From positions 1-54,581 of the forward strand of contig JACRDO010000082.1 of NCBI GenBank assembly GCA_016212885.1: DNA of 54,581 nucleotides, given 5' to 3'. Shown piece after piece: positions 1-6,921 of this stretch. Every line of letters begins with the position of its first letter. Within the stretch, counting starts at the first letter, position 1. Origin of the DNA: Elusimicrobiota bacterium. GTDB lineage: Bacteria; Elusimicrobiota; Elusimicrobia; UBA1565. A program made the position numbers and the translations under genes. Below the pieces are notes generated by a model, which saw only the letters and a program-made list of their open reading frames with translations, did not search any database and was not told the DNA's origin.

Positions 1-308
1 ATTGCCTGCGGGGAGAGCGCTACGAGGTTTTGACGGTTTCCAACGGCCGGGACTGCGTCGAACGCGCGCGTGAGCGCAGGCCCAATCTCATCATCCTCGA
101 TATCATGATGCCGGGGATGCACGGCTTCGAGGTCTGCGAGGTTCTGCGGCGGGATGGGAGCTTCAGGGACACGAAGATCCTCGTCTCCAGCGCCAAGTCC
201 TTTCCCGCTGACCGCAAGGCGGCCAAGGCGCTCGGAAGCGACTCCTACCTGGCCAAGCCCTACACTGTGGATACCCTGCTTGAAGCTGTTCGCGGGCTGA
301 TCGGCTGA
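1..308 (+). CDS. Response regulator receiver (REC) domain protein, 5' end missing
   Basis: The frame is open from base 3 to the TGA at 306-308, so only the last 101 residues of the protein are visible. The phospho-acceptor Asp is in LIILDIMMPGMHG, the switch Ser/Thr region in ILVSSAKSF, and the conserved Lys in YLAKPYTVDTLL. These are the hallmark residues of a CheY-like receiver domain. The protein stops right after the last helix (LLEAVRGLIG), so the REC domain is C-terminal or stands alone. Its partner kinase and any output domain lie outside the window. The next gene is convergent and begins at the following base. Confidence 0.9.
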   Translation, partial: CLRGERYEVLTVSNGRDCVERARERRPNLIILDIMMPGMHGFEVCEVLRRDGSFRDTKILVSSAKSFPADRKAAKALGSDSYLAKPYTVDTLLEAVRGLIG

Positions 309-596
309 CTACTCCAAAATCACTTTGAAGCGGATGCGGAATGCGCCCAGCGAGGCTACGTCTCCCCGGCCCATGAATTTCCCGGCGAAACGCGCGAACC
401 TGCTGAGGGAGGCTTTTTCCGGCTTGGAGGTCTCTTCGAGCGAGAGGCCCATGCCTGGGAGGCGGAAGCCGCCGGCGGCTTTCTCGATCATCAGCGCCGG
501 GGTCCACGGCGGCCGGGCCTCAGCGATCCCCGCGGCGAGCGCGAGCATGATGGCGGCGCCGGCTATCGCCGCCTTCGAACGGATCGCTGATCTCAT
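309..596 (-). CDS. Small secreted protein of unknown function
   Basis: A 95-residue protein with a clear N-terminal export signal: MRSAIRSKAAIAGAAIMLAL, then AAGIAEA as the likely cleavage site. The mature part is about 68 residues, rich in Arg, Phe and Gly, with no family I recognise. The start is supported by a strong Shine-Dalgarno (AGGAGG) eight bases upstream of ATG at 594-596. Its stop abuts the stop of the convergent response regulator. The mature sequence ends in FRIRFKVILE, which looks like a beta strand. The export signal and the RBS make it a credible gene, but no role can be assigned. Confidence 0.65.
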   Translation of the reverse strand: MRSAIRSKAAIAGAAIMLALAAGIAEARPPWTPALMIEKAAGGFRLPGMGLSLEETSKPEKASLSRFARFAGKFMGRGDVASLGAFRIRFKVILE

Positions 597-976
597 CCCC
601 GCGCCTCCTGTCTTGGTTCGCGGCTCGCCCGGCGCCTTCTTCCTTTAGCATATCCCCAGGCCTGGTCCCGATTTGTTTCTGATTCGGCGAAGCCGTCGGC
701 TAGCTACGGGGGATATGGGATTGCCGAATGTTTGCCTTTTGGATGGCGACCTGCGCAACGAAAAGTGTCGAAAATATAAGCAATTGTTTTGCTTGGACCT
801 TCAACGCTGAAGGTGAAATTTGAAAAAAGGTCGATATTTCCAGTAGATATTTATCTCGAAGTCGCCATCGGCCTGTATCGCGCCAGGCAAAGACTGGGCG
901 AGAAGGATCACAAAATGGTGATGCCAGCCATAAAATATCTCGGCGTTACGCCTTTACAAAACGAGGAAGGGACGGC
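597..976. other. Intergenic region, 380 bases, no convincing gene
   Basis: No frame here has a plausible product and RBS. The segment is less GC-rich than its neighbours. It contains a 9-base inverted repeat, CATATCCCC at 649-657 and GGGGATATG at 709-717, whose function is unknown. It lies downstream of the SGNH gene, so it may hold that gene's transcript end, but I see no stem followed by a T-run. Confidence 0.5.
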
Positions 977-2074
977 TCAGGGCCGCGGTCTCAGGATCCG
1001 CTCGGCCAGGAGGTCCGCGACGAAAGCATTCCCGGAGGCGCTCATGTGCCTGTTGAAGAAGCCGTCGTAGCGCTTGGGATCCGCCAAACGGACCGACTCC
1101 AAAGGACCGTAGAGGTCCAGCACTTCGAGCCCGGCGCGCTGCGCGCAGCCCTTGACCGCCAGCATCCGGCCGCGCTCTCCCGGAAGGGTTCGCGGCCAGT
1201 ATTGGAGGAGGAGGATGACGCGGGCTCCGGATTCCTTGCCCATTCTCTTCAGCCCGCCCATAAGCGCGCAGGCGACGGCTTCGCCGTTCTGCCCCGAGGT
1301 TTGGGCCGGCAGGCGGGCTAAATGCGTGTACCAGAAGCTCTTCAAGTAGCGTCCGAAGAGCCTGTGAGAGAGGGCGCTGAGCCCCAATGCGGAATGCAGG
1401 AAGTCGAGGTCGAGGCCCCTGTCGACGCGGGGGCTTGGGGAATTCCTCAGCAGCGGTTGGCCGCCGTGGACCTCGAAGTACGGCTTCGGCGCGTCGTGGA
1501 TCTCCGGATAGGTCGTCCATTCGCTGCGCACGATCCCGGACACGGCGAAGCTCAGGACCATAACCTTGGGCTTGAAGGCCGGAAGCAGCTGCGATGCTCG
1601 GATATAGGACTGGTCGATCCCATAGGCGCAGACCCCGGCGTTCATGACCTTGTAGGGGATCTTCCGTTCCAGAGCTGAAGGCCAGGATTCCCAGTCGGAG
1701 AGCTGGTCTGCGAAGGTCAGGGAGTCGCCCACGGCAAGGAGCCTGGGCTCGCTGGAGTCGAGAGGCTTTTCGCCGGGGCCGTTGGAGCGGATCCCTTGCT
1801 CAAGGATCCTGACCGTGGTGCCGTAGATATTCGGAAGGCCGCTCTTCGCCGTCACCGGCGCCCAGCCCAGGTCCGGATCCCAATCCGTCGCGCAGGTGTT
1901 CTCCATCCGGAACTCGCGCTGGAGGTAGTTCTCAACGCTCATGACCGGGGTTCCGTGAAGCCGGCGCTCCCATATGCGGGCGGCAAGCTCCAAGACGAGA
2001 AAGCCCGCGGCGCAGCCCCCCGCTACCAGCGCCGCCAGGAGGAGGCGGCGCGCGGGCCGTTCTCCGCTCGACAT
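977..2074 (-). CDS. Membrane-anchored SGNH/GDSL-type hydrolase
   Basis: A 365-residue protein. Residues about 10-32 form one hydrophobic anchor (LLLAALVAGGCAAGFLVLEL), so the catalytic domain should face the periplasm. The SGNH block I is LLAVGDSLTFADQ, with nucleophile Ser118. Block V near the C-terminus is DGFFNRHMSASGN, giving a candidate catalytic Asp337 and His343. The conserved Gly and Asn blocks are less clear. Family members are esterases or acyl/acetyl hydrolases acting on polysaccharides or lipids, and the substrate cannot be read from sequence. A -10-like TAGTAT lies six bases before the ATG and there is no obvious Shine-Dalgarno. The gene is divergent from the caspase-like locus. 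Confidence 0.8.
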   Translation of the reverse strand: MSSGERPARRLLLAALVAGGCAAGFLVLELAARIWERRLHGTPVMSVENYLQREFRMENTCATDWDPDLGWAPVTAKSGLPNIYGTTVRILEQGIRSNGPGEKPLDSSEPRLLAVGDSLTFADQLSDWESWPSALERKIPYKVMNAGVCAYGIDQSYIRASQLLPAFKPKVMVLSFAVSGIVRSEWTTYPEIHDAPKPYFEVHGGQPLLRNSPSPRVDRGLDLDFLHSALGLSALSHRLFGRYLKSFWYTHLARLPAQTSGQNGEAVACALMGGLKRMGKESGARVILLLQYWPRTLPGERGRMLAVKGCAQRAGLEVLDLYGPLESVRLADPKRYDGFFNRHMSASGNAFVADLLAERILRPRP

Positions 2075-2106
2075 GCCGCAATACTATCAATAATGGAGAA
2101 TTCGTG

Positions 2107-2135
2107 TTGACAGAAGCCGCGAGACGGCCTAGACT
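2107..2135 (+). promoter_or_regulatory. Sigma70-type promoter of the caspase-like gene
   Basis: TTGACA at 2107-2112, a 17-base spacer, and TAGACT at 2130-2135. The ATG at 2142 begins six bases after the -10 box, so the transcript probably starts at or within one base of the start codon. Confidence 0.7.
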
Positions 2136-2141
2136 ATGCCC

Positions 2142-3351
2142 ATGGCGATCTTGGACTTTTGGCGGCACGGCGGCGCGGCGTTGCTCGCAGCCGCGCTCGT
2201 CCCGGCCGCGCCGGTCTCTGCGGAGCGGACCCGGGGGATGCGCGTCGTCTACAAAGCCCCGGCCCAGGGAGCGCAGGGCCTCTGGGGCGAGGTCACGCTC
2301 TATGAGCATTCCTATGCCGTGGTCATCGGCATACAGCGCTACCAGGAGCCTCTGCGGCCTTTGCCCGTGGCCGTGCGCGACGCGCGCAACGTCGGCGCCG
2401 CGCTCAAGAAGCAGGGCTTCGAGGTCATCACTCTCATCGACGCGGAGGCGGACAAGGAGAAGATATCAGGGCTCCTCGGCGACGAGATGCCGAAGAGGAC
2501 GACGAAGGAAGACAGGGTGCTCGTGTACTTCGCAGGCCACGGGGTCACGGAGGGGGAGGGGGACACGGCCGAGGGGTTCTTGATGCCCTTCGGCGGCAGC
2601 CCGGAGAAGAAGGTGGCCACGGGCGTGTCCATGAGCGATGTGGTCAAGTGGTTCGGCCGCTACAAGAGCAAGCACGTGATGTTCGTGGCTGACGCGTGCT
2701 ACTCCGGCCTGGCCCTGAACACGCGCGCCTCGCCACTTTCCCCCGCGGCCCAGGACTATCTCAAGCAGGTGACCGAGAAGCCCGTGCGCCTGGCCCTGGT
2801 GGCGGGCGGCAAGGGGGAGGAGGCCAACGAATTGGACGGGCAGGGCCTTTTCAGCAGTTCTTCATCGAAGGCGTGGGCGGAGCGGCGGACAAGGACGGCG
2901 ACGGCATCATCACGAGCTACGAGCTGGCCGAGCACGTGCGCAAGAACGTGGCGCAGACCGCTTCAGGGAGGCTGGGCGCGAGGCAGAACCCGCAGATGGG
3001 GCGCAGGGGAGAGGGCGAGTTCGTGTTCCTCAACCCGCGCGGGGCGGGGACGCCCGCGGCCGCAAAGCAACATGGTTCGTGTGCTCAAAGCCCAAGGGAA
3101 ATACGGAGCAAGGCTTGTGCGACATGGCTGGGAATGTCTGGATGTGGGTGCAGGATTGGTGGCATGATTCATACAACGGCGCGCCTGCTGATGGCAGCGC
3201 GTGGGAAAGTCCAGCGGCCTCCTACCGGGTTGTACGCGGCGGCTCGTGGCACGGCGTCGCCGTCTACGCCCGGGCCGCGTACCGCTTCTACGTCGGCCCG
3301 GGCCGCCGCGGCGCCTACCTCGGCTTGCGGCCTCGGAGGTCAAGCCGTTGA
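2142..3351 (+). pseudogene. Caspase-like (peptidase C14) protein fused to an FGE-sulfatase domain remnant, broken by frame changes
   Basis: Three reading frames follow each other. Frame 1 (2142 to about 2850) encodes an export signal (cleavage near VSA-ER, residue 27) and a caspase fold. Catalytic His133 is in VYFAGHG and Cys186 is in VADACYSG. Frame 2 (about 2851-3065) continues it with LF-QQFFIEGVGGAADKDG and an EF-hand-like DKDGDGIITSYEL, so one base appears lost near 2849-2852. Frame 3 (about 3070-3351) is the last 90 residues of an FGE-sulfatase/C-lectin domain (GLCDMAGNVWMWVQDW, then RGGSW), homologous to the end of the gene at 52875-54407. The front two thirds of that domain is absent, which points to a deletion or recombination joint near 3065. 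Caspase-FGE fusions are known in bacteria, so the ancestor was probably one protein. A sequencing error could explain the first shift but not the missing domain part. Confidence 0.75.
3247..3321 (+). other. Candidate DGR-type variable region at the end of the FGE remnant
   Basis: After the conserved RGGSW, thirteen codons that differ from the paralogous region at 54303-54371 all have the form NNC: CAC GGC GTC, GTC TAC, TAC, TTC TAC GTC, CGC, GGC GCC TAC. They alternate with conserved codons for A, ARAA, R, PG, R and LG. The conserved tail TCAAGCCGTTGAT follows in both copies. This fits adenine-directed mutagenesis of AAC codons by a diversity-generating retroelement. No template repeat is in the window. 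Confidence 0.55.
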
Positions 3352-3381
3352 TTACCCTCGGCCCTTTTGGAGGCAATAGCC

Positions 3382-3840
3382 ATGACCGTTCAGGCTTTGG
3401 AAAGAAAACTGGGGCCCCTTGAGGAGCCCGTCGCCAATCCGCTTCTTAGATGGCTCTACCTCCATTTGCCTCTGCAGCCGATGGTCAACAGGAAAAGGCA
3501 CCAGGCGTATGCGAAAGCCGCCGGCATCCTCATGGCGGAGAGAGAGAAGGGAACGCTCGACGGCTCAAGCCGGAGGGCGATTGCGACATACTTGAGGTCC
3601 GTGATTCCCTTCATCGTAGAATACGAGAAGAAAGAGTTCCCTATCGGGTCGGCCAGCGCGGAGGAGGTCATGCGCTTCTTGATGGAGTAGAATGATTTAA
3701 GCCAATACGATTTGGCCAAGGATTTGGGAGGGCAGCCTGCCGTTTCCTACGTCCTGAACGGCAAACGCAAGCTCGCTCGGGAGCAAATCGCAAGGCTTAG
3801 CCGCAGATTCGGCGTCTCGGAGGCGTCGTTCTACCCTTGA
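3382..3840 (+). pseudogene. HigA-like antitoxin with an in-frame amber codon
   Basis: The frame from ATG 3382 (GGAGG at 3369-3373 as Shine-Dalgarno) gives 102 residues up to TAG at 3688-3690. The same frame continues for 49 residues to TGA 3838-3840. The first part carries the family signature NPLLRWLYLHLPLQP and SVIPFIVEYEKKEFPIG. The part after the amber is the helix-turn-helix: LSQYDLAKDLGG, VSYVLNGKRKLAREQIARLS. In relatives the amber position is usually Glu or Gln, so a single CAG or GAG to TAG change is the simplest reading. No HigB toxin lies next to it. The product would either lack its DNA-binding domain or depend on read-through. Confidence 0.75.
3793..3836 (+). repeat. 44-bp direct repeat, left copy
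   Basis: Identical to 4596-4639 (offset 803). It lies in the last codons of the HigA-like gene (RLSRRFGVSEASFYP). The two copies bracket the PIN toxin module. Confidence 0.9.
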
Positions 3841-3954
3841 GCGGTAGGGAATCGGTGGAGGCGTGGGCGTGAAAGAAGCTGCCACGGAGTCGGCCGAGCC
3901 GATGCATGGGTCTTTCCCGATTGCGCTGGGCCGAACCGAGGTTAGGAGTAGAAA

Positions 3955-4437
3955 ATGGGAATAAAACCAAAAATATACATAGAGACGACGATTCCGAGCT
4001 ACTATTGCGAGATTCGTGAAGATACAGAGTCCGCAGCCAAGAGGCAGTGGACGAGGGAGTGGTGGGACAACCACCGACGCAACTATGAATTGGTGACAGG
4101 ACCTAACGTGATCGATGAGCTTGAGAGAGGGGATTATCCCACCAAACGGGACACAATGAAGCTTGTAGAAGAATTGCCCATTCTGGAAATCAGCGGAGAT
4201 ATCGAGAGCATCATCGCCGAATACATTTCCCATAAGCTCATGCCGCGAGACCCCGGAGGCGATGCCCTTCATCTGGCCTTGGCGTCATACTATCACTGTC
4301 AGTTCCTTTTGACTTGGAACTGTCAGAATTTGGCCAACGCCAACAAGTTCGAGCACATTCGGCACGTGAACACCTTGCTTGGGCTCTTTGTACCGATCAT
4401 GACCACGCCCTATGAGTTGATGTTTGAGGAGGTCTGA
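3955..4437 (+). CDS. PIN-domain protein, VapC-like toxin
   Basis: A 160-residue protein beginning KPKIYIETTIPSYY, with the first PIN acidic strand (IYIETT). It continues with ELERGDYPTKRD, then DPGGDALHLALASYYHCQFLLTWNCQ and LANANKFEHIRHVN, the central acidic and C-terminal motifs of this PIN subfamily. Members are predicted Mg-dependent RNases, commonly annotated as VapC-family toxins. The ATG at 3955 is preceded by AGGAG at an eight-base spacing. A 54-residue partner starts one base after the stop. Base composition is lower in GC than the surrounding genes, and the module is flanked by 44-bp repeats, both consistent with horizontal acquisition. Confidence 0.85.
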   Translation: MGIKPKIYIETTIPSYYCEIREDTESAAKRQWTREWWDNHRRNYELVTGPNVIDELERGDYPTKRDTMKLVEELPILEISGDIESIIAEYISHKLMPRDPGGDALHLALASYYHCQFLLTWNCQNLANANKFEHIRHVNTLLGLFVPIMTTPYELMFEEV

Positions 4438-4438
4438 G

Positions 4439-4603
4439 ATGCTACCCGACCCAACGATTGAGAGGATTCGCCAGGTAAGGCACGAAATTTCGGAGGAGTG
4501 CGGGCACGATCCCAAAAAGCTCGTTGAATACTACCGAAGATATCAAGAAAAGCTTTCGAGAAGGCTCATCGGACGATCCGGGATTGGAAGCAGCCAGGCT
4601 TAG
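4439..4603 (+). CDS. Small partner protein of the PIN toxin (putative antitoxin)
   Basis: A 54-residue frame, ATG 4439 to TAG 4601-4603, beginning one base after the PIN stop. The sequence starts MLPDPTIERIRQVRHEISEE, then HDPKKLVEYYRRYQEKLSRR. This highly charged helical pattern (xxIERIRxxRHEI, then YYRRYQEKL) is typical of the short proteins that follow this PIN subfamily. The last eight or so residues run into the right-hand 44-bp repeat, so the native C-terminus may have been altered by insertion. Antitoxin function is inferred from position and size. Confidence 0.65.
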   Translation: MLPDPTIERIRQVRHEISEECGHDPKKLVEYYRRYQEKLSRRLIGRSGIGSSQA

Positions 4604-4639
4604 CCGCAGATTCGGCGTCTCGGAGGCGTCGTTCTACCC
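4596..4639 (+). repeat. 44-bp direct repeat, right copy
   Basis: Perfect copy of 3793-3836. It overlaps the end of the PIN partner gene and the 3' end of the opposite-strand Cys-rich gene, whose last codons are therefore repeat-derived. Confidence 0.9.
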
Positions 4640-5076
4640 AGGCCGCCATGTCCTCGTAGAGCGACCCCAGCAGGTGAGGGGCTCTTGCTGCAGTGCACGC
4701 ATTGGCCCTTGACCAGCCGCTGGTCCTTGGCGCAGGCCACGCAAAGCAGGAGCTTCGGGTTGTCGAAATGAATGACGGTGCCCGGAGGACACTTGTTCGC
4801 TCCGACGCATCGGTCCCCCTGGATCTGAGTTCCCGAAGGGCAGACCATCTTGCCCAGGCAGGTGTTCCCTGCCGGCGTCGAGCCCGCCGGACAGACAACG
4901 CGGCCGCTGCAGGTTTGGCCCTGCGCCGTTGTTCCCGCCGGGCACTGGAATTGGCCCAGGCACACGGCTCCCGACAGAACCGCGGGTGGACGGCAGCCCA
5001 GCGGGGCGATCCCCTGCTGGGCCCATGACCCCGGGTCCGGCAGGATCAAGAGTACGGCGAGAGCTAAACGCGCCAT
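4600..5076 (-). CDS. Secreted Cys-rich tandem-repeat protein, altered C-terminus
   Basis: A 158-residue protein with a signal peptide (MARLALAVLLILPDPGSWAQ). It then has about four tandem units of 17-18 residues with the pattern CP(A/S/P)GTxxxGxxCxGxxV: QCPAGTTAQGQTCSG, CPAGSTPAGNTCLG, CPSGTQIQGDRCVG and CPPGTV. A CVAC...CVHC segment follows. Such repeats are likely disulfide-bonded and periplasmic or surface-exposed. ATG 5076 has GAGGAGG upstream. The last 15 or so residues (LGRTTPPRRRICG) are encoded by the 44-bp repeat that belongs to the HigA gene, so the native end was probably lost. Function is unknown. Confidence 0.7.
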   Translation of the reverse strand: MARLALAVLLILPDPGSWAQQGIAPLGCRPPAVLSGAVCLGQFQCPAGTTAQGQTCSGRVVCPAGSTPAGNTCLGKMVCPSGTQIQGDRCVGANKCPPGTVIHFDNPKLLLCVACAKDQRLVKGQCVHCSKSPSPAGVALRGHGGLGRTTPPRRRICG

Positions 5077-5114
5077 CAGGCGCCTCCTCGGTGCGACGAA
5101 ATGCCTTTGCGCGG

Positions 5115-5143
5115 AGTACAGCTGTCATCTTCGGCCTTGTCAA
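5115..5143 (-). promoter_or_regulatory. Promoter of the Cys-rich protein gene
   Basis: Read on the minus strand: TTGACA (5143-5138), a 17-base spacer, and TGTACT (5120-5115). The predicted start is near 5108, giving a leader of about 30 bases with a strong Shine-Dalgarno before ATG 5076. Confidence 0.6.
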
Positions 5144-5231
5144 TCAAAGTAAGACTATTCGATTTACGGCCGGCGCTTCATCATCATTTGATATCATTGC
5201 AGGCCGAAGGCGGGAGGCCTGAAAGGCTCTG

Positions 5232-5768
5232 ATGCCGCGCGATATCCGGGGGATCCTTCTGACCGGCGCGTCCAAGACCCTGCGCGTCGCCGCGCGCCTT
5301 GCGGCCCGGGCCAAAGGGGGGGAGACGATCTGCCTCTACGGCGCGCTCGGCAGCGGCAAGACGACCTTCGCGCGGGGGTTCCTGCGGGCGCTCGGCGTGC
5401 GGGGCGCCGTGCGCAGTCCGACCTTCGCGCTCATCCACGAGTACCGGCGGGTCAAGCCGCAGGTCATCCACATGGACTTCTACCGGCTCAAGCCCAACGA
5501 GCTCGACAACATCGGCTTCCGGGACCACCTCGAGGACCCGTCGGCCGTCTGCCTGATCGAATGGCCGGAGGCGGCGGAAGGCCTCTTGCCCGCTGACCGG
5601 TTGGAGATCCGGTTGGACCACGGCGCGCAGGTCGTTCTCCGCTCTCGCAGTCCTCGCGGCGCTAAGGCCCGCCGCGAGGACGGCGCGCAGGTCGTTCTCC
5701 GCTCTCGCACCATGCGCCTGCGCGCGTTCGGCAGGAAATCCTCGGCGCTTCTGCGTGGAGCCCTGTGA
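5232..5768 (+). CDS. tsaE: TsaE, ATPase of the tRNA t6A synthesis complex
   Basis: TsaE powers the TsaB-TsaD complex that adds threonylcarbamoyl to A37 of ANN-decoding tRNAs. The P-loop is GALGSGKTTF at residues 37-46. The family motifs RSPTFALIHEY, HMDFYRL and LIEWPE follow in order. The protein has 178 residues, longer than the usual 150-160, because of a 20-residue in-frame duplication (GAQVVLRSR repeated) near residues 130-158. Its stop overlaps the GTG start of tsaB (GTGA), so the two are translationally coupled. The tsaE-tsaB-rimI order is common in bacteria and supports the call. Confidence 0.93.
   Translation: MPRDIRGILLTGASKTLRVAARLAARAKGGETICLYGALGSGKTTFARGFLRALGVRGAVRSPTFALIHEYRRVKPQVIHMDFYRLKPNELDNIGFRDHLEDPSAVCLIEWPEAAEGLLPADRLEIRLDHGAQVVLRSRSPRGAKARREDGAQVVLRSRTMRLRAFGRKSSALLRGAL
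5620..5709 (+). repeat. In-frame 30-bp direct repeat with a palindromic spacer inside tsaE
   Basis: The 30 bases at 5620-5649 recur exactly at 5680-5709. The 30-base spacer contains a perfect 12-bp stem: GTCCTCGCGGCG at 5650-5661 and its complement at 5670-5681, with an eight-base loop. The total extra length is 60 bases, so the frame is kept. Confidence 0.9.
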
Positions 5769-6466
5769 AAATCCTGGCGGTGGACACCACGGGGGAAAGG
5801 CTCTCGCTCGCGCTCGGCGGCGGCAAAAGAACGCTTGCGCTGGCCTCGCGGTCCAAGCGGCCCCACGACGAATCCCTTTTCATCGAGCTCGGCCGCCTTC
5901 TGAAGAAAGCCGGCTTGGAGCCGAGCGATATCGACGCGATCGCAGCGGCGAGCGGCCCGGGACGGTTCACGGGCATCCGCATCGGCATGACGTTCGCGAC
6001 GGTCATGGCCCGGGCCTTGGGCCGGCCCGCGGTTGCGCTCAGCCTGCTGGAAGCGGCGGCGCTGAGGTCCGCCGCAGGGGAAGAAGGCCGATATCTACTA
6101 TGCGCGGCCCTGCCGGGCATCCGCGGCGAGCTCTTCCTGCAGTTCTTCCGGGTCCGCCGAGGCTGGATCGTTCCCGCCTGGGAACCCGTTTGGGCCGCGC
6201 CCCAAGATGCGGCCCGCCGATTGAAAGAGGCCGCCCATGGGGCGGAAATACGGCTCTGCGGGGCCGGGGCCGCGCAGGCGCTCGCGCTCGTGAAGGGCTC
6301 GGGCCGATTTGGGATCGTCCCGGGTTCCGAGCGGCCCCTCGCCGCGGCGGACATCCTGCCCCTGGCCCTCCGGCGCCTGTCGCGCAGGAAGCCTTTCCCC
6401 GTGGTCCCGCTTTACCTGAAGCCGGCCAACTATGAGCGCGTCCATACGACCCGCCTGCGCCGCTGA
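5765..6466 (+). CDS. tsaB: TsaB, scaffold subunit of tRNA t6A synthesis
   Basis: A 233-residue ASKHA-fold protein. The N-terminal strand MKILAVDTTGERLSLAL and the nucleotide-fold motif AAASGPGRFTGIRIGMTFA match TsaB (YeaZ). It dimerises with TsaD, which is not in this window, and needs TsaE for turnover. GTG is the start because it overlaps the tsaE stop. The 3' end overlaps rimI by 35 bases. The size is normal for the family. Confidence 0.93.
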   Translation: MKILAVDTTGERLSLALGGGKRTLALASRSKRPHDESLFIELGRLLKKAGLEPSDIDAIAAASGPGRFTGIRIGMTFATVMARALGRPAVALSLLEAAALRSAAGEEGRYLLCAALPGIRGELFLQFFRVRRGWIVPAWEPVWAAPQDAARRLKEAAHGAEIRLCGAGAAQALALVKGSGRFGIVPGSERPLAAADILPLALRRLSRRKPFPVVPLYLKPANYERVHTTRLRR

Positions 6467-6884
6467 TCTCGACGCGGTCCTCGAGATCGAGGCCGCCTGG
6501 CCGACCACCCCGCACTGGCCCCGGCGGCAATTCGAGGCCGAGCTGTCCGAGCTGGGCTTAAAGCGCTCGGTCTTCCTGGTCGCGGAAGATGATCTGGCCG
6601 TGGCGGGCTACGCCGCGGCGTGGCTGGTCCAAGACGAGGTCCAGATCCTCAGCATTGCTGTCCACGGGGGGATGGCCCGGCGCGGGGTGGGCCGGCTCCT
6701 TCTCGATGCCGTGTTGGAGGCCGCGAAGGCCGCGGGCTGCCGGCGCGCGACGCTCGATGTGAGCGAGCGCAACGCTCCGGCGCGGGGGCTCTATGAATCC
6801 TCCGGCTTCGCCGCGGTTGGCCGCAGGCCCGGCTACTACGACGACGGCTCCGACGCCCTCCTGATGGACAAGCCGCTGACCTAG
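6432..6884 (+). CDS. rimI: RimI-like GNAT N-acetyltransferase
   Basis: A 150-residue GNAT protein. The acetyl-CoA loop is MARRGVGRLLLDAVLEAA (Arg-Arg-Gly-Val-Gly-Arg), followed by LDVSERNAPARGLYESSGF, the RimI signature for the C-terminal half. RimI acetylates the N-terminal alanine of ribosomal protein S18 in E. coli and is often linked to tsaB, as here. Part of its start lies within the tsaB coding region, so expression is coupled. A paralogous substrate range is possible. Confidence 0.85.
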   Translation: MSASIRPACAADLDAVLEIEAAWPTTPHWPRRQFEAELSELGLKRSVFLVAEDDLAVAGYAAAWLVQDEVQILSIAVHGGMARRGVGRLLLDAVLEAAKAAGCRRATLDVSERNAPARGLYESSGFAAVGRRPGYYDDGSDALLMDKPLT

Positions 6885-6904
6885 CCGTCTCAAAAAAATA
6901 TAAT
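6876..6904 (+). promoter_or_regulatory. Promoter of the TPR gene
   Basis: CTGACC at 6876-6881, a 17-base spacer, and a consensus TATAAT at 6899-6904. The predicted start near 6911 leaves a leader of about 11 bases before ATG 6922. Confidence 0.5.
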
Positions 6905-6921
6905 GATCTCCGCGAACGCCG

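Noticed and set aside
789..1070. Small plus-strand frame of 93 codons
   Set aside because: It overlaps the end of the SGNH gene, has no Shine-Dalgarno and shows no recognisable sequence.
3697..4272. Minus-strand 191-codon frame opposite the PIN toxin
   Set aside because: The PIN gene on the plus strand has family motifs, a Shine-Dalgarno and a partner gene; the antisense frame has none.
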